Shown: positions 18,319 through 25,840 of the stretch, piece by piece
Layout of the letters: every line of letters starts with the position of its first letter
How positions within the stretch are numbered: the stretch's first letter is position 1
Assembly (NCBI RefSeq): GCF_036388275.1
Contig: NZ_DASVSF010000109.1
Coordinates: 21,439 to 85,438, forward strand
Direction of reading: 5' to 3'
DNA length: 64,000 nucleotides
Source: Longimicrobium sp.
GTDB taxonomy: Bacteria; Gemmatimonadota; Gemmatimonadetes; Longimicrobiales; Longimicrobiaceae
Notes under the pieces: model-generated
The model's input: the letters and a program-made list of their open reading frames with translations, nothing else
What the model was told of the DNA's origin: nothing
Databases searched by the model: none
Program-made: the position numbers and the translations under genes

Positions 18319-19187
18319 CCGCGCCCGTGCAGTTCCCCAACCCCGCGATGGTGGAGACCACCTACCGGGTGACGACCGACCCGGTCACCGACACCGAGGA
18401 GGACCGGGTGCGCCTCCAGCCGGTCGGTGGCCTGGTCGCCGGTCTCGCCGACACCGGCGGCTGGAGCGTCGGCTGGGACGAGGACGGGGGCGACTACATC
18501 TCGGGTGTCATCCTGACCTCGGTGGAGGATCAGGGTGACTGGATCGTGGGCGTCTCGGACAACGGGCAGGCCTTCCGGTTCCGGGACCTGGACCCCTACG
18601 ACGCAGTGACGATGTCGGCGGCTGGAGTTCCCCAGCCGCTGTCGGTGGTGCAGGCAGAAGTGATCCGAGGGGGAGTCTTGGCGAGTCAGCTGGACGCAGT
18701 CGTGGCACCGGACAACACGGTGGCCACCCTGATGCTGGAGACGGGTCTGGGCACCTACGTGCGCTACGCCGGGGACTGGCAGTTGCTCAGCAGCGACACC
18801 GGGGCCCTGGAGGACATGAGCCTGGTGGCAGTCGGTGCGGCGGCCCTGGATGTCTGGGACGCCGCTGACGCGGCCAGCCACACGATCTCGGTCTTCGACC
18901 TCCCGGTGCCCAGCGCTGACGGCCCGGACATCGACCCGACCACGGACGTGGACGTGGAGACCACGGCGGCCATCGCGGCCAGCGGCGTGCAGATCCCGCA
19001 GATCGTCCGGACCGAAGACCTGGACCTCGGCATCCGCTACGCCAACACCCACCCGGCCGCGCGCTGGTACGTCACCAAGCGGGCTCGCGCGCTCAGCGCC
19101 TCCGCTCGGATCCCGGCGCACTGGAACGTGGCTCCAGTGGCCGTGACGCCCCCTTTCTCGATGGCCGGGCGGGAGATGGAGATGTAG
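18315..19187 (+). CDS. Hypothetical protein (290 aa), probable virion protein
   Basis: The ATG overlaps the giant gene's stop (ATGA). The N-terminal ~100 residues hold a beta-rich unit (GGLVAGLADTGGWSVGWDE... ILTSVEDQGDWIVGVSD) reminiscent of the repeats in the giant protein. The C-terminal part has helices and ends MAGREMEM. Not recognised. Coupling to 9556-18318 suggests a partner or chaperone of that protein. Confidence 0.55.
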   Translation: MTAPVQFPNPAMVETTYRVTTDPVTDTEEDRVRLQPVGGLVAGLADTGGWSVGWDEDGGDYISGVILTSVEDQGDWIVGVSDNGQAFRFRDLDPYDAVTMSAAGVPQPLSVVQAEVIRGGVLASQLDAVVAPDNTVATLMLETGLGTYVRYAGDWQLLSSDTGALEDMSLVAVGAAALDVWDAADAASHTISVFDLPVPSADGPDIDPTTDVDVETTAAIAASGVQIPQIVRTEDLDLGIRYANTHPAARWYVTKRARALSASARIPAHWNVAPVAVTPPFSMAGREMEM

Positions 19188-19273
19188 TCCAGCTGGACTG
19201 CCCGGCGGCCATCCGATCGGCCGCTGGACTGTTCGCCGGACTGGCCGCTGCCGGGCAGCGACCACCCGATGGG

Positions 19274-20707
19274 ATGTACCTGGCCATCGTTGCTGCCGCA
19301 CGTGTCAACGGGATGCTGCATGATCCTGCTGTGCTGACAGCCGCCAAGTGGCAGGACTGGCTGCACCCGCGCGGCAAGGACGGGCGCTTCATCGAGAAGC
19401 AGAGCTTCGTCAACGTCTTCGCCAGCGAGAACGCGCTGCTGTCCGACCGCACTGCGGTGCGCCGCCGGGCCAAGATCAGCGACCTCCGTCCCGAGGGTGC
19501 CTACGTCGCCTACCAGGACGTGGAGGGCAACCCGATCCCGTCCGACGACGCGGCTGGCTTCCCCGCGCTGATCCCGGTCGAGCAGCTGTCCACGAAGGTC
19601 TCCACCGCGCCCAAGGCGCTGGCCCACCTCCAGCCCGGCGAGTCCGCGCGCAAGGAGGTCCAGGACGCCCTGGTCCCGGCGATGAGCCAGGACGACTACG
19701 ACGTGAAGATCGCCGAGATCAACGCCCAGATCCACGAGAAGCACCCCGAGCAGGCGGCGATCGTGTCAACCGGCCAGGGGGCCATCACCGACGCCGAGAT
19801 GGAGAGCCACCTGGGCTTCATCGCCGAGGTGCACAGCCAGTACCTGGAGGGCGAGGGCCTGGGCTACGACTCGGCCTTCAAGGACAGCTTCGGCCTGTGG
19901 TCGGAGGAGTGGCAGCAGATCTTCGACGCGGTCGTGGACGAGGTCTACGACGAGGTCACGGTCAACCAGTCCAAGCCGAAGAACCGCCGCGCCATCATGC
20001 TCGGCGGGCTGCCGGGGGCCGGGAAGTCCTCCACCCTGGATGCGATGGCGCAGAGCGGGTCCTTCCGCAAGGACGAGTGGATCACGATCAACCCGGACCT
20101 GTTCAAGGACAAGATGTTCGAGCGGGGGCTGCACCCGGACATCGAGGGCCTGGCCCCGGCCGAGACGGCCAGCTTCGTGCACGCCGCCAGCTCCGAGATG
20201 AGCTACATGCTGGAGCAGCTGCTGAGCGTCGAGGGCTACAACCTGATCTTCGACATCACGATGGGCGGCACGGCGCGCGCCGGGCAGAAGCCGAACTACG
20301 AGCAGGTCACCGACCACCTGGGCAACTGGGACTACGTCGTGGACGGCGTCTTCGTGGACGTGGACCCGGGCACCTCCCGGGAGCGGGTGGCGCTGCGCCA
20401 CCAGCAGGGCCTGGACGCACTGCGCACGGGGCGCTCCCGGCGGCCGGACGATCCCGAGATCGTCAACGGCGGCCGGGTCGTGCCGGACTCCGTCATCGCG
20501 GACAACATCCTGGACGAGAACGACCCCGACGCCCAGCGCTACAACTCGGCGAACGCCCGGAACTTCGACCAGATGAAGGCCACGTTCGTGCGGTGGGCGG
20601 AATGGGACAACACCGGCAAGAAGCCGGTCTTCATCGGCGGCAGTGGCACTGGTCCCGATGACACCGAGGGCACCCCCGGCTTCTATCCCGAGGAGCAGGC
20701 CGCATGA
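19274..20707 (+). CDS. Zeta-toxin-like P-loop kinase with LHPR tag (477 aa)
   Basis: The P-loop GGLPGAGKSSTLDAM lies at about residues 244-258, followed by a TINPDLFKDKM segment, FDITMGGTA, and VDPGTSRERVALRHQQG. This order fits zeta toxin and related kinases, which phosphorylate UDP-N-acetylglucosamine or other small substrates. The N-terminal LHPRGKDGRFIEKQ nearly repeats LHPRAADGRFIDKF of the giant protein, suggesting a shared targeting or packaging tag. No epsilon antitoxin is evident next to it; the 104-aa product of 20704 overlaps it by ATGA and could be tested as one. It may act in the virion or be injected. Confidence 0.7.
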   Translation: MYLAIVAAARVNGMLHDPAVLTAAKWQDWLHPRGKDGRFIEKQSFVNVFASENALLSDRTAVRRRAKISDLRPEGAYVAYQDVEGNPIPSDDAAGFPALIPVEQLSTKVSTAPKALAHLQPGESARKEVQDALVPAMSQDDYDVKIAEINAQIHEKHPEQAAIVSTGQGAITDAEMESHLGFIAEVHSQYLEGEGLGYDSAFKDSFGLWSEEWQQIFDAVVDEVYDEVTVNQSKPKNRRAIMLGGLPGAGKSSTLDAMAQSGSFRKDEWITINPDLFKDKMFERGLHPDIEGLAPAETASFVHAASSEMSYMLEQLLSVEGYNLIFDITMGGTARAGQKPNYEQVTDHLGNWDYVVDGVFVDVDPGTSRERVALRHQQGLDALRTGRSRRPDDPEIVNGGRVVPDSVIADNILDENDPDAQRYNSANARNFDQMKATFVRWAEWDNTGKKPVFIGGSGTGPDDTEGTPGFYPEEQAA

Positions 20708-21018
20708 CCGCACCCGCAGATCTGACGACCGGTCAGAACGTCCAGCCGGTACGCGATGCCCTGGAGGCGCTGCGCGCTGGCACGGGCGACTACGAAGCGG
20801 TCAGGAAGGCCGTCGGATTGGCGCGGTTCGCCATTCGGCCGCCGCTGCGCACGCTGGAGGAGATCGGCCGGAACTGGGACTACGTCCCGATCCCGGACAG
20901 CTTCACGGATACTGTCAGTGTCGCGCGGTGGCAGAAAGTGCTGACGCCTGAGCAGGAGAGGGAGCTGAAGGGCTTGGCCAAGTTCATCGCTCCCGCACCC
21001 CAGGACCAGGAGAGCTGA
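20704..21018 (+). CDS. Hypothetical protein (104 aa), coupled to the kinase gene
   Basis: The ATG overlaps the kinase stop. Helical in appearance (VRDALEALRAGTGDYEAVRK), then FAIRPPLRTLEEIGRNWDY and WQKVLTPEQERELKGLAKF. No family recognised. Because toxin-type kinases are often paired with a small overlapping gene, an inhibitor or chaperone role is possible but unproven. Confidence 0.55.
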   Translation: MTAPADLTTGQNVQPVRDALEALRAGTGDYEAVRKAVGLARFAIRPPLRTLEEIGRNWDYVPIPDSFTDTVSVARWQKVLTPEQERELKGLAKFIAPAPQDQES

Positions 21019-21020
21019 CC

Positions 21021-23561
21021 ATGCCGCTGATGATGTCGGGGTTCGACCTTCAGCACCGTCCCACCCGGACGATGCGCGAAGCAGCCCGAGGCTCCAGCGA
21101 TCCGGTCTCCGCCCTCGTGTCAACCGGCCAGGTCCGGTCGTGGGACCTGCTGACCCTGAAGTCCTCCTCGATCCCCGGAGCTTCCGACTGGGCCGAGCGC
21201 ACGCTGGACGCGGTCGTTGCAGCCGCTGCAACGAGTGCGACCAAGCCGCTGGACTGCGCCGACTGCGAGGACGTGGGCTTCTACGGCATCGCGGACGCCG
21301 AGGACACCGACAAGCTGGTCGGCCTGCTGCGCCGGGTGGGCGAGAACGGCTACGAGCAGCTGGTGGCCGGAGCCTGGCGGCCTTACGAGACCCGCTACGA
21401 CCAGCACGTGGAAGTCCTCTCCCGGGACCTGGCCGGAGATCTGGCCGAGGCGTTGACCGCCGGTGCCACCGGCCTGGTCCGCCGGTACTTCTGGCCGATC
21501 GCCTTCCTGCCGCCCGAGCGCCTGATCGCTGCGGGACCAGCACCCGAGGAGGTGCTGAGCACTCCGCCGAAGGCAGCCACCGAGGACGTGACGGCCGGTC
21601 CCGAGGACGGCTGGACCGAGTACGCGATCGTGGACGAGCTGGACACCGGCGCGGTGCTGGAGCTGATCCGGCTGCGTCCGGGGCCCGAGCTGCTGGCCTA
21701 CCGCAACGGCAAGTGGGACGAGGCTCCCGAGGTGCTGGCCCAGCTCCAGGGCGTCCAGCCTCCACCCCTGGTTGAGCTTGACCAGGCCCAGCTGGACAAC
21801 GTCCTGGAGCAGATCGGCCAGGGTCAAGGTGAGGCTGAGGGTTCCGAGGACAGCGGGGATCCGGGCGAAGGCCTGGACGAGGCCGACAAGACCGAGCCGG
21901 TCGCGGCGGCCGGGGAGAAGAAGCACACGCTGCCCGAGGGCGCGTTCCCCATCGACAACCGCGACGACCTGAAGAAGGCCGTCAAGGCGCTCGGCCGGGC
22001 GACGAACAAGAACGCCGCGAAGCGGCACATCATCAAGCGGGCCCGGGAGCTGAACGCTGTCGGCGTGCTTCCCGAGGACTGGGGGATCACGGCCGGAGCG
22101 AAGGGCGCGCTGGTCGCTGACGCCCCGCTGACGGTCTCCCCTGACCCGCGCGCCGAGAAGCTGCGCCGCTACTGGACCAGTGGCAAGGGCGCGGCCAAGA
22201 TCCGCTGGGGGACGCCGGGCGACTGGACCCGGTGCTACCGCCAGCTGCGCAAGTACATGGGCGTGCGGGCCAAGGGCTACTGCCAGAACCTGCACAAGCG
22301 GGCCACGGGTCAGTGGTCCGGAGCCCGTGGGAACCGGACCGCAGGAGCGGTCGCAGCATCTGGGCGACCCGCTCAGGCCGTGCTGTCGATAGAAGCTGCG
22401 CTGGTCGCAGCGATGTCAACCGGCCGCTGGATCGGCCCGGGAGGAGAGAGCATGACCACGACCCTGAAGGACGGCATCTACGCCGAGGCAGGCAACGAGG
22501 GTGGCCTGCTCCGGACCCTCACCGCTGCGGGGTTCCCCGTGGCACCGCCGGACGACTGGTTCGCTGACCCTCAGCTGGAGGGTCCGACTCCGCTCACGGT
22601 GGACGACGACGGCCGGGTCTACGGCCACATCGCCACCCGGGACGTGGCGCACATCGGCCTGCCCGGCCGGGTGCACGCGCCGAAGTCCCGCACCGACTAC
22701 GCCTACTTCAAGACCGGCCAGCTGGTGACCGCCAGCGGCAAGCGGATCAACGTCGGGCAGCTGACCCTGGCTGGCGGCCACGCGCCCCTCCAGGCCGACG
22801 CTGCGGCGGCCGTGGCCCACTACGACAACACGGCCAGCGCGGCGGCCGATGTCAACTGCGGCGACGACAAGTGGGGCATCTGGGTGGCCGGGTCGATCCG
22901 GCCGGAGGTCACCCCGAACCAGCTCCGCGTGCTCCGTGCGAGTGCGCCGTCCGGCGACTGGCGGCCGATCAACGGCAACCTGGAGCTGGTCGCCTGCTGC
23001 CAGGTCAACGTCCCCGGCTTCCCGGTCACCCGGGCGCGCGTGGCCAGCGGCGCGATCATGTCGCTGGTGGCCGCCGGTTCCCGGCCGCTCTACGCGATGC
23101 GCCTGGCCATGCTGGCCGACGCCGCTGTGGCCGAGCGCCTGACCGCGCTGGAGGCCCACGTTTACGGTGTAAGCGACGGCCCGGACCTGGTGGGCGACGA
23201 GTCTGTCGTGGCCGACGGTGAGCCGGTGGACGCCGATGCTTCCGTCACGACCGAAACGGACACCGCCGAGGAGGTCGAGGAGGAGGAGACTCCGGCCCCC
23301 GAGGAGAAGCCCGTCTCCGAGGCTGTCCAGCGTGCTCGCGCGCTGGCCGCCGAGCGCCGGGCGGCTGCCGCTGCCACTGAGGAGGTCCCGGCCGAGGAGG
23401 CTCCGGCCGTCGAGGCCGAGACCCCAGCCGAGGAGAACGTGGCCGAGCTGACCCCCGACGAGCAGGAGCGGGCCGACCGCCTGGCCGCGCTGCGTGCTCG
23501 CGTGCACGGCGGTGACAAGCAGCCGGTCGCCGCGTCCGCAGGTGACCCGGGAAAAGCCTGA
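21021..23561 (+). CDS. Capsid maturation protease (zero-frame product, 846 aa)
   Basis: Residues ~515-690 match the actinophage capsid maturation protease: RVYGHIATRDVAHIGLPGR, SRTDYAYFKTGQL, GQLTLAGGHAPL, AAVAHYDNTASAAADV, GIWVAGSIRPEV and GNLELVACCQVNVPGFPV. Such proteases cleave scaffold and capsid protein during prohead maturation. Residues ~1-270 look like a connector or head-protein part. Residues ~305-350 hold a small domain (FPIDNRDDLKKAVKALGRA) found in many actinophage proteins. The C-terminal ~130 residues are Glu/Ala/Pro-rich. The stop at 23559-23561 is immediately preceded by a -1 frameshift signal; see 23549-23580. Confidence 0.85.
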   Translation: MPLMMSGFDLQHRPTRTMREAARGSSDPVSALVSTGQVRSWDLLTLKSSSIPGASDWAERTLDAVVAAAATSATKPLDCADCEDVGFYGIADAEDTDKLVGLLRRVGENGYEQLVAGAWRPYETRYDQHVEVLSRDLAGDLAEALTAGATGLVRRYFWPIAFLPPERLIAAGPAPEEVLSTPPKAATEDVTAGPEDGWTEYAIVDELDTGAVLELIRLRPGPELLAYRNGKWDEAPEVLAQLQGVQPPPLVELDQAQLDNVLEQIGQGQGEAEGSEDSGDPGEGLDEADKTEPVAAAGEKKHTLPEGAFPIDNRDDLKKAVKALGRATNKNAAKRHIIKRARELNAVGVLPEDWGITAGAKGALVADAPLTVSPDPRAEKLRRYWTSGKGAAKIRWGTPGDWTRCYRQLRKYMGVRAKGYCQNLHKRATGQWSGARGNRTAGAVAASGRPAQAVLSIEAALVAAMSTGRWIGPGGESMTTTLKDGIYAEAGNEGGLLRTLTAAGFPVAPPDDWFADPQLEGPTPLTVDDDGRVYGHIATRDVAHIGLPGRVHAPKSRTDYAYFKTGQLVTASGKRINVGQLTLAGGHAPLQADAAAAVAHYDNTASAAADVNCGDDKWGIWVAGSIRPEVTPNQLRVLRASAPSGDWRPINGNLELVACCQVNVPGFPVTRARVASGAIMSLVAAGSRPLYAMRLAMLADAAVAERLTALEAHVYGVSDGPDLVGDESVVADGEPVDADASVTTETDTAEEVEEEETPAPEEKPVSEAVQRARALAAERRAAAAATEEVPAEEAPAVEAETPAEENVAELTPDEQERADRLAALRARVHGGDKQPVAASAGDPGKA

Positions 23562-23580
23562 GCCTGGCCCCACGCCAGGC
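23549..23580 (+). promoter_or_regulatory. -1 programmed ribosomal frameshift signal
   Basis: The slippery heptamer GGGAAAA (23549-23555) lies in frame as G GGA AAA. A 6-nt spacer containing the zero-frame TGA follows, then a perfect 7-bp hairpin GCCTGGC/GCCAGGC (23562-23568 and 23574-23580) with a 5-nt loop. Heptamer type, spacing and hairpin fit the canonical -1 rule. After slippage, translation continues AGC CTG AGC CTG into the long open frame ending at 24979. Confidence 0.85.
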
Positions 23581-24979
23581 ACCAGCGCTGCTGGCTGCCC
23601 CGGGCCAGTCCGCCAAGGAGCGGGCGGCTGAGGCTCAGTCCAAGGCCGCCCAGCACATCGCCAAGGGCAACCCCGGCAGCGGGCCCATCCCGAAGAAGGC
23701 CGGGCGGAAGGTCGCCACCGAGGCCGGGGTCAAGCGCTACGGCCTGCCCATCGGCACGCCCCTGGGACAGGGCAAGGCGAAGAACGAGAAGGACGCCTAC
23801 GACCGGTTCATGTCCCAGAGCACCCCGGCCGAGCTGACCAAGGCCGCCCAGTGGATGTCCAACGGGGACCTGGCGCTCACGGCCAAGGCGGTCTTCTCCA
23901 CCCCGCACGGGAACGAGCGGAACGAGGCGGCCCGGATGGCGCTGGTCCGGGAGCTGGCCAACCGTGGGATCGACCCGCACACGCTGGGCTACGACGGTGG
24001 CTACGTCCCGCTCAACCCGAAGCCGAAGAAGGACCCCACCCTCCCGGCCGAGGTGAAGGCCAAGAAGGATGCCAACCCGGGCAACCTGGGAGAGGTCCAG
24101 CTGAAGTCCGGGCTGGACGCCGAGAAGCTGCCCGACGCCGACCTGGCCGCGCTGACCGAGGCGGGCTGGAAGGGCGTGCCCGGCGACGACAAGGAGGCGG
24201 TCTACCCGCCTGCGGACGTGCTGCCGATCAACAGCTCCAAGCTCAGCGACGCGACCAAGTCCCAGCTGATCAAGGCTGGCTGGAAGCTCGGGGGCAAGGG
24301 CGAGTTCGAGCAGCTGACGCCGCCGCAGGACCGGTTGACAGCGGCCCGGGACAAGCTCGCCAAGGCGGCCGAGAAGGACACCGGACCGGCCGGGATCAAC
24401 GAGGTCCAGCTGCGCTCGCAGGTGGACGCCGATGATCTGCCCGAGGCTGACCGGCAAGCGCTGCTGAAGGCCGGGTGGAAGGGCGCTCCCGACGACAAGA
24501 AGGAGGCGCTGTACCCGCCAGCCGACACCGCACCGCTGAGCACGGCGGGGATCAGCGACGAGACGAAGTCCAAGCTGATCAAGTCGGGCTGGAAGATCTC
24601 GGGCCAGGGCACCGACGAGACCCTGGTCCCGCCGAAGGACCGGGTGACAGCCGAGCGGGACCGGGTGACCAAGGCGGTCGAGACCGAGGCCAAGCGGGCG
24701 GCTTCCGCTGCCGAGGCCGAGGCCAAGAAGCAGGCGGCGGCGGCAGCTGCGGCCCAGAAGGCGGCGGACAAGGCGGCGGCGGCTGCGGCGAAGTCCGGGG
24801 CTACCCCGGCCCAGACCGATGCCTCAGACGCGGCCATGTCGGAGGCGCAGGCGGCCGTGACCACGGCGCGCAAGGCCTACGACGATGCGGTGACTGCGAT
24901 CGGGGACGCCCTCTCCAAGGGCGAGATCAACGAGCAGGAGGCGCAGGACCGCCGGAACGCCCTGGGCAGGAAGCCCTGA
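23555..24979 (+). CDS. Scaffold-like C-terminal extension made by -1 frameshifting (about 474 aa)
   Basis: This frame is open and has strong coding bias from 23546 onward. It has no ATG, GTG or TTG until 23810, and that ATG lacks a ribosome binding site, so the natural route of expression is as a fusion to the protease (about 1319 aa in all). The sequence begins with a basic Ala/Lys/Gly-rich region, then a helical domain (AQWMSNGDLALTAKAVF), then four copies of a ~30-aa unit with GWK and PP.D (about 24120-24650), and ends in a long Ala/Lys coiled-coil-like tail. Highly helical, charged segments fused to a maturation protease are typical of scaffold domains. Confidence 0.7.
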   Translation, partial: SLSLAPRQAPALLAAPGQSAKERAAEAQSKAAQHIAKGNPGSGPIPKKAGRKVATEAGVKRYGLPIGTPLGQGKAKNEKDAYDRFMSQSTPAELTKAAQWMSNGDLALTAKAVFSTPHGNERNEAARMALVRELANRGIDPHTLGYDGGYVPLNPKPKKDPTLPAEVKAKKDANPGNLGEVQLKSGLDAEKLPDADLAALTEAGWKGVPGDDKEAVYPPADVLPINSSKLSDATKSQLIKAGWKLGGKGEFEQLTPPQDRLTAARDKLAKAAEKDTGPAGINEVQLRSQVDADDLPEADRQALLKAGWKGAPDDKKEALYPPADTAPLSTAGISDETKSKLIKSGWKISGQGTDETLVPPKDRVTAERDRVTKAVETEAKRAASAAEAEAKKQAAAAAAAQKAADKAAAAAAKSGATPAQTDASDAAMSEAQAAVTTARKAYDDAVTAIGDALSKGEINEQEAQDRRNALGRKP

Positions 24980-24997
24980 CAGCCGGTTGACACGACG

Positions 24998-25028
24998 AAG
25001 GGCCCCGCACCAGAGGTGCGGGGCCCTT
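24998..25028. terminator. Strong bidirectional terminator
   Basis: AAGGGCCCCGCACC pairs with GGTGCGGGGCCCTT over 14 bp with a 3-nt loop, followed by TTTCGTTTG on the + strand. It separates the rightward scaffold end (24979) from the leftward gene ending at 25042. A GGTTGACACG site (24985-24994) lies between the scaffold stop and the hairpin. Confidence 0.85.
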
Positions 25029-25041
25029 TCGTTTGTGCAGG

Positions 25042-25434
25042 TCAGAAGGGAGGAGTGTCGTCCTTCGGCTTATCGGCCTGCTCGGGCTCGGTGGCCAGCG
25101 CGTTCCCGCTCAGCTGGGCCACCAGATCCTGGAAGGTCAGCGCCTCCATCTGCTTCTGCTCGCTGTCGGCGACCTTCTCCACCTCCGGAGCGGCAGCCGC
25201 CGCGTCCTTGGCCGCCTTGTAGGCGTCGAAGTCCCGGGTGGACACGATCTCCCGGGCCTCCTTGGCCTTCTCCAGCGCCTCGGTCAGGAGCGAGATCTGC
25301 TTGTCCAGGATCTGGACCTGCTGTTCCTGCGTCGCGCCGGGCAGGCCCTTGGTCAGCTGGAAGATCCAGAAGGCGCGCTTGCGGATCGAGTGGCGGAGCT
25401 TGCGGACGTTGCGGTCGGTGCGGGGAGCGGTCAT
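25042..25434 (-). CDS. Hypothetical coiled-coil protein (130 aa), leftward cassette
   Basis: Starts with ATG overlapping the upstream leftward stop (ATGA). The N-terminus is very basic (TDRNVRKLRHSIRKRAFW), the middle is a long predicted helix (QILDKQISLLTEALEKAKEA), and the C-terminus is acidic and Pro-rich. Not recognised. It is the second gene of an inverted two-gene cassette between scaffold and capsid genes and ends at the shared hairpin. Confidence 0.65.
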   Translation of the reverse strand: MTAPRTDRNVRKLRHSIRKRAFWIFQLTKGLPGATQEQQVQILDKQISLLTEALEKAKEAREIVSTRDFDAYKAAKDAAAAAPEVEKVADSEQKQMEALTFQDLVAQLSGNALATEPEQADKPKDDTPPF

Positions 25435-25670
25435 GGCTGGTCCTCGTTCTTCTTCTCGGGGTCAGGAGCGGTCACTGCGGCTACGACGATGGCGGTCCCG
25501 AAGATCAGGACGACGCCGAGCACCGGGGAGGCGGAGGCGATCAGCGCTACGACGATGATCCAGCCGACGAGCTGCCACCACCGGTCCGCCTTCGTCTTCG
25601 GCTTGCGATCGGTGGCCCCGCCGACCATGACGGGCCCGATCTTCACTCCCCAGATGTCCTTGTCGGTCAT
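25431..25670 (-). CDS. Small membrane protein (79 aa), leftward cassette, leaderless
   Basis: ATG at 25670 lies 6 nt after an AATACT -10 box. The product has a cytoplasmic-looking basic N-terminus (DRKPKTKADRWW) and a long hydrophobic stretch (LVGWIIVVALIASASPVLG and VVLIFGTAIVVAAVTA), probably two transmembrane segments, with an acidic tail. Having its own operator-bearing promoter inside the structural operon suggests expression outside the lytic programme, for example in a lysogen, where such proteins can alter superinfection; this is inference. Confidence 0.65.
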   Translation of the reverse strand: MTDKDIWGVKIGPVMVGGATDRKPKTKADRWWQLVGWIIVVALIASASPVLGVVLIFGTAIVVAAVTAPDPEKKNEDQP

Positions 25671-25676
25671 GGGAGA

Positions 25677-25706
25677 AGTATTGCATGGCCCTGTCAACAC
25701 TGTCAA
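25677..25706 (-). promoter_or_regulatory. Leftward promoter with tandem TTGACA boxes (25670 gene)
   Basis: Read on the minus strand: TTGACA (25706-25701), GTG, TTGACA (25697-25692), 9 nt, AATACT (25682-25677), 6 nt, ATG. The outer box is 18 nt from the -10 box and can serve as -35; the inner box fills the spacer as an operator would. Same layout as the right-arm cassettes. Confidence 0.75.
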
Positions 25707-25840
25707 CTAGGACTTGCCGCGATTCTCGTTGACCACCCGATCGGGTACTGTCCCGACCGAAGCGACGACGCACGGTGACCACTCCCGCGCGATGACCCTT
25801 CCGGTGATGTAGAGCCCCTTCCCACCGGAGGCATCCCTTC

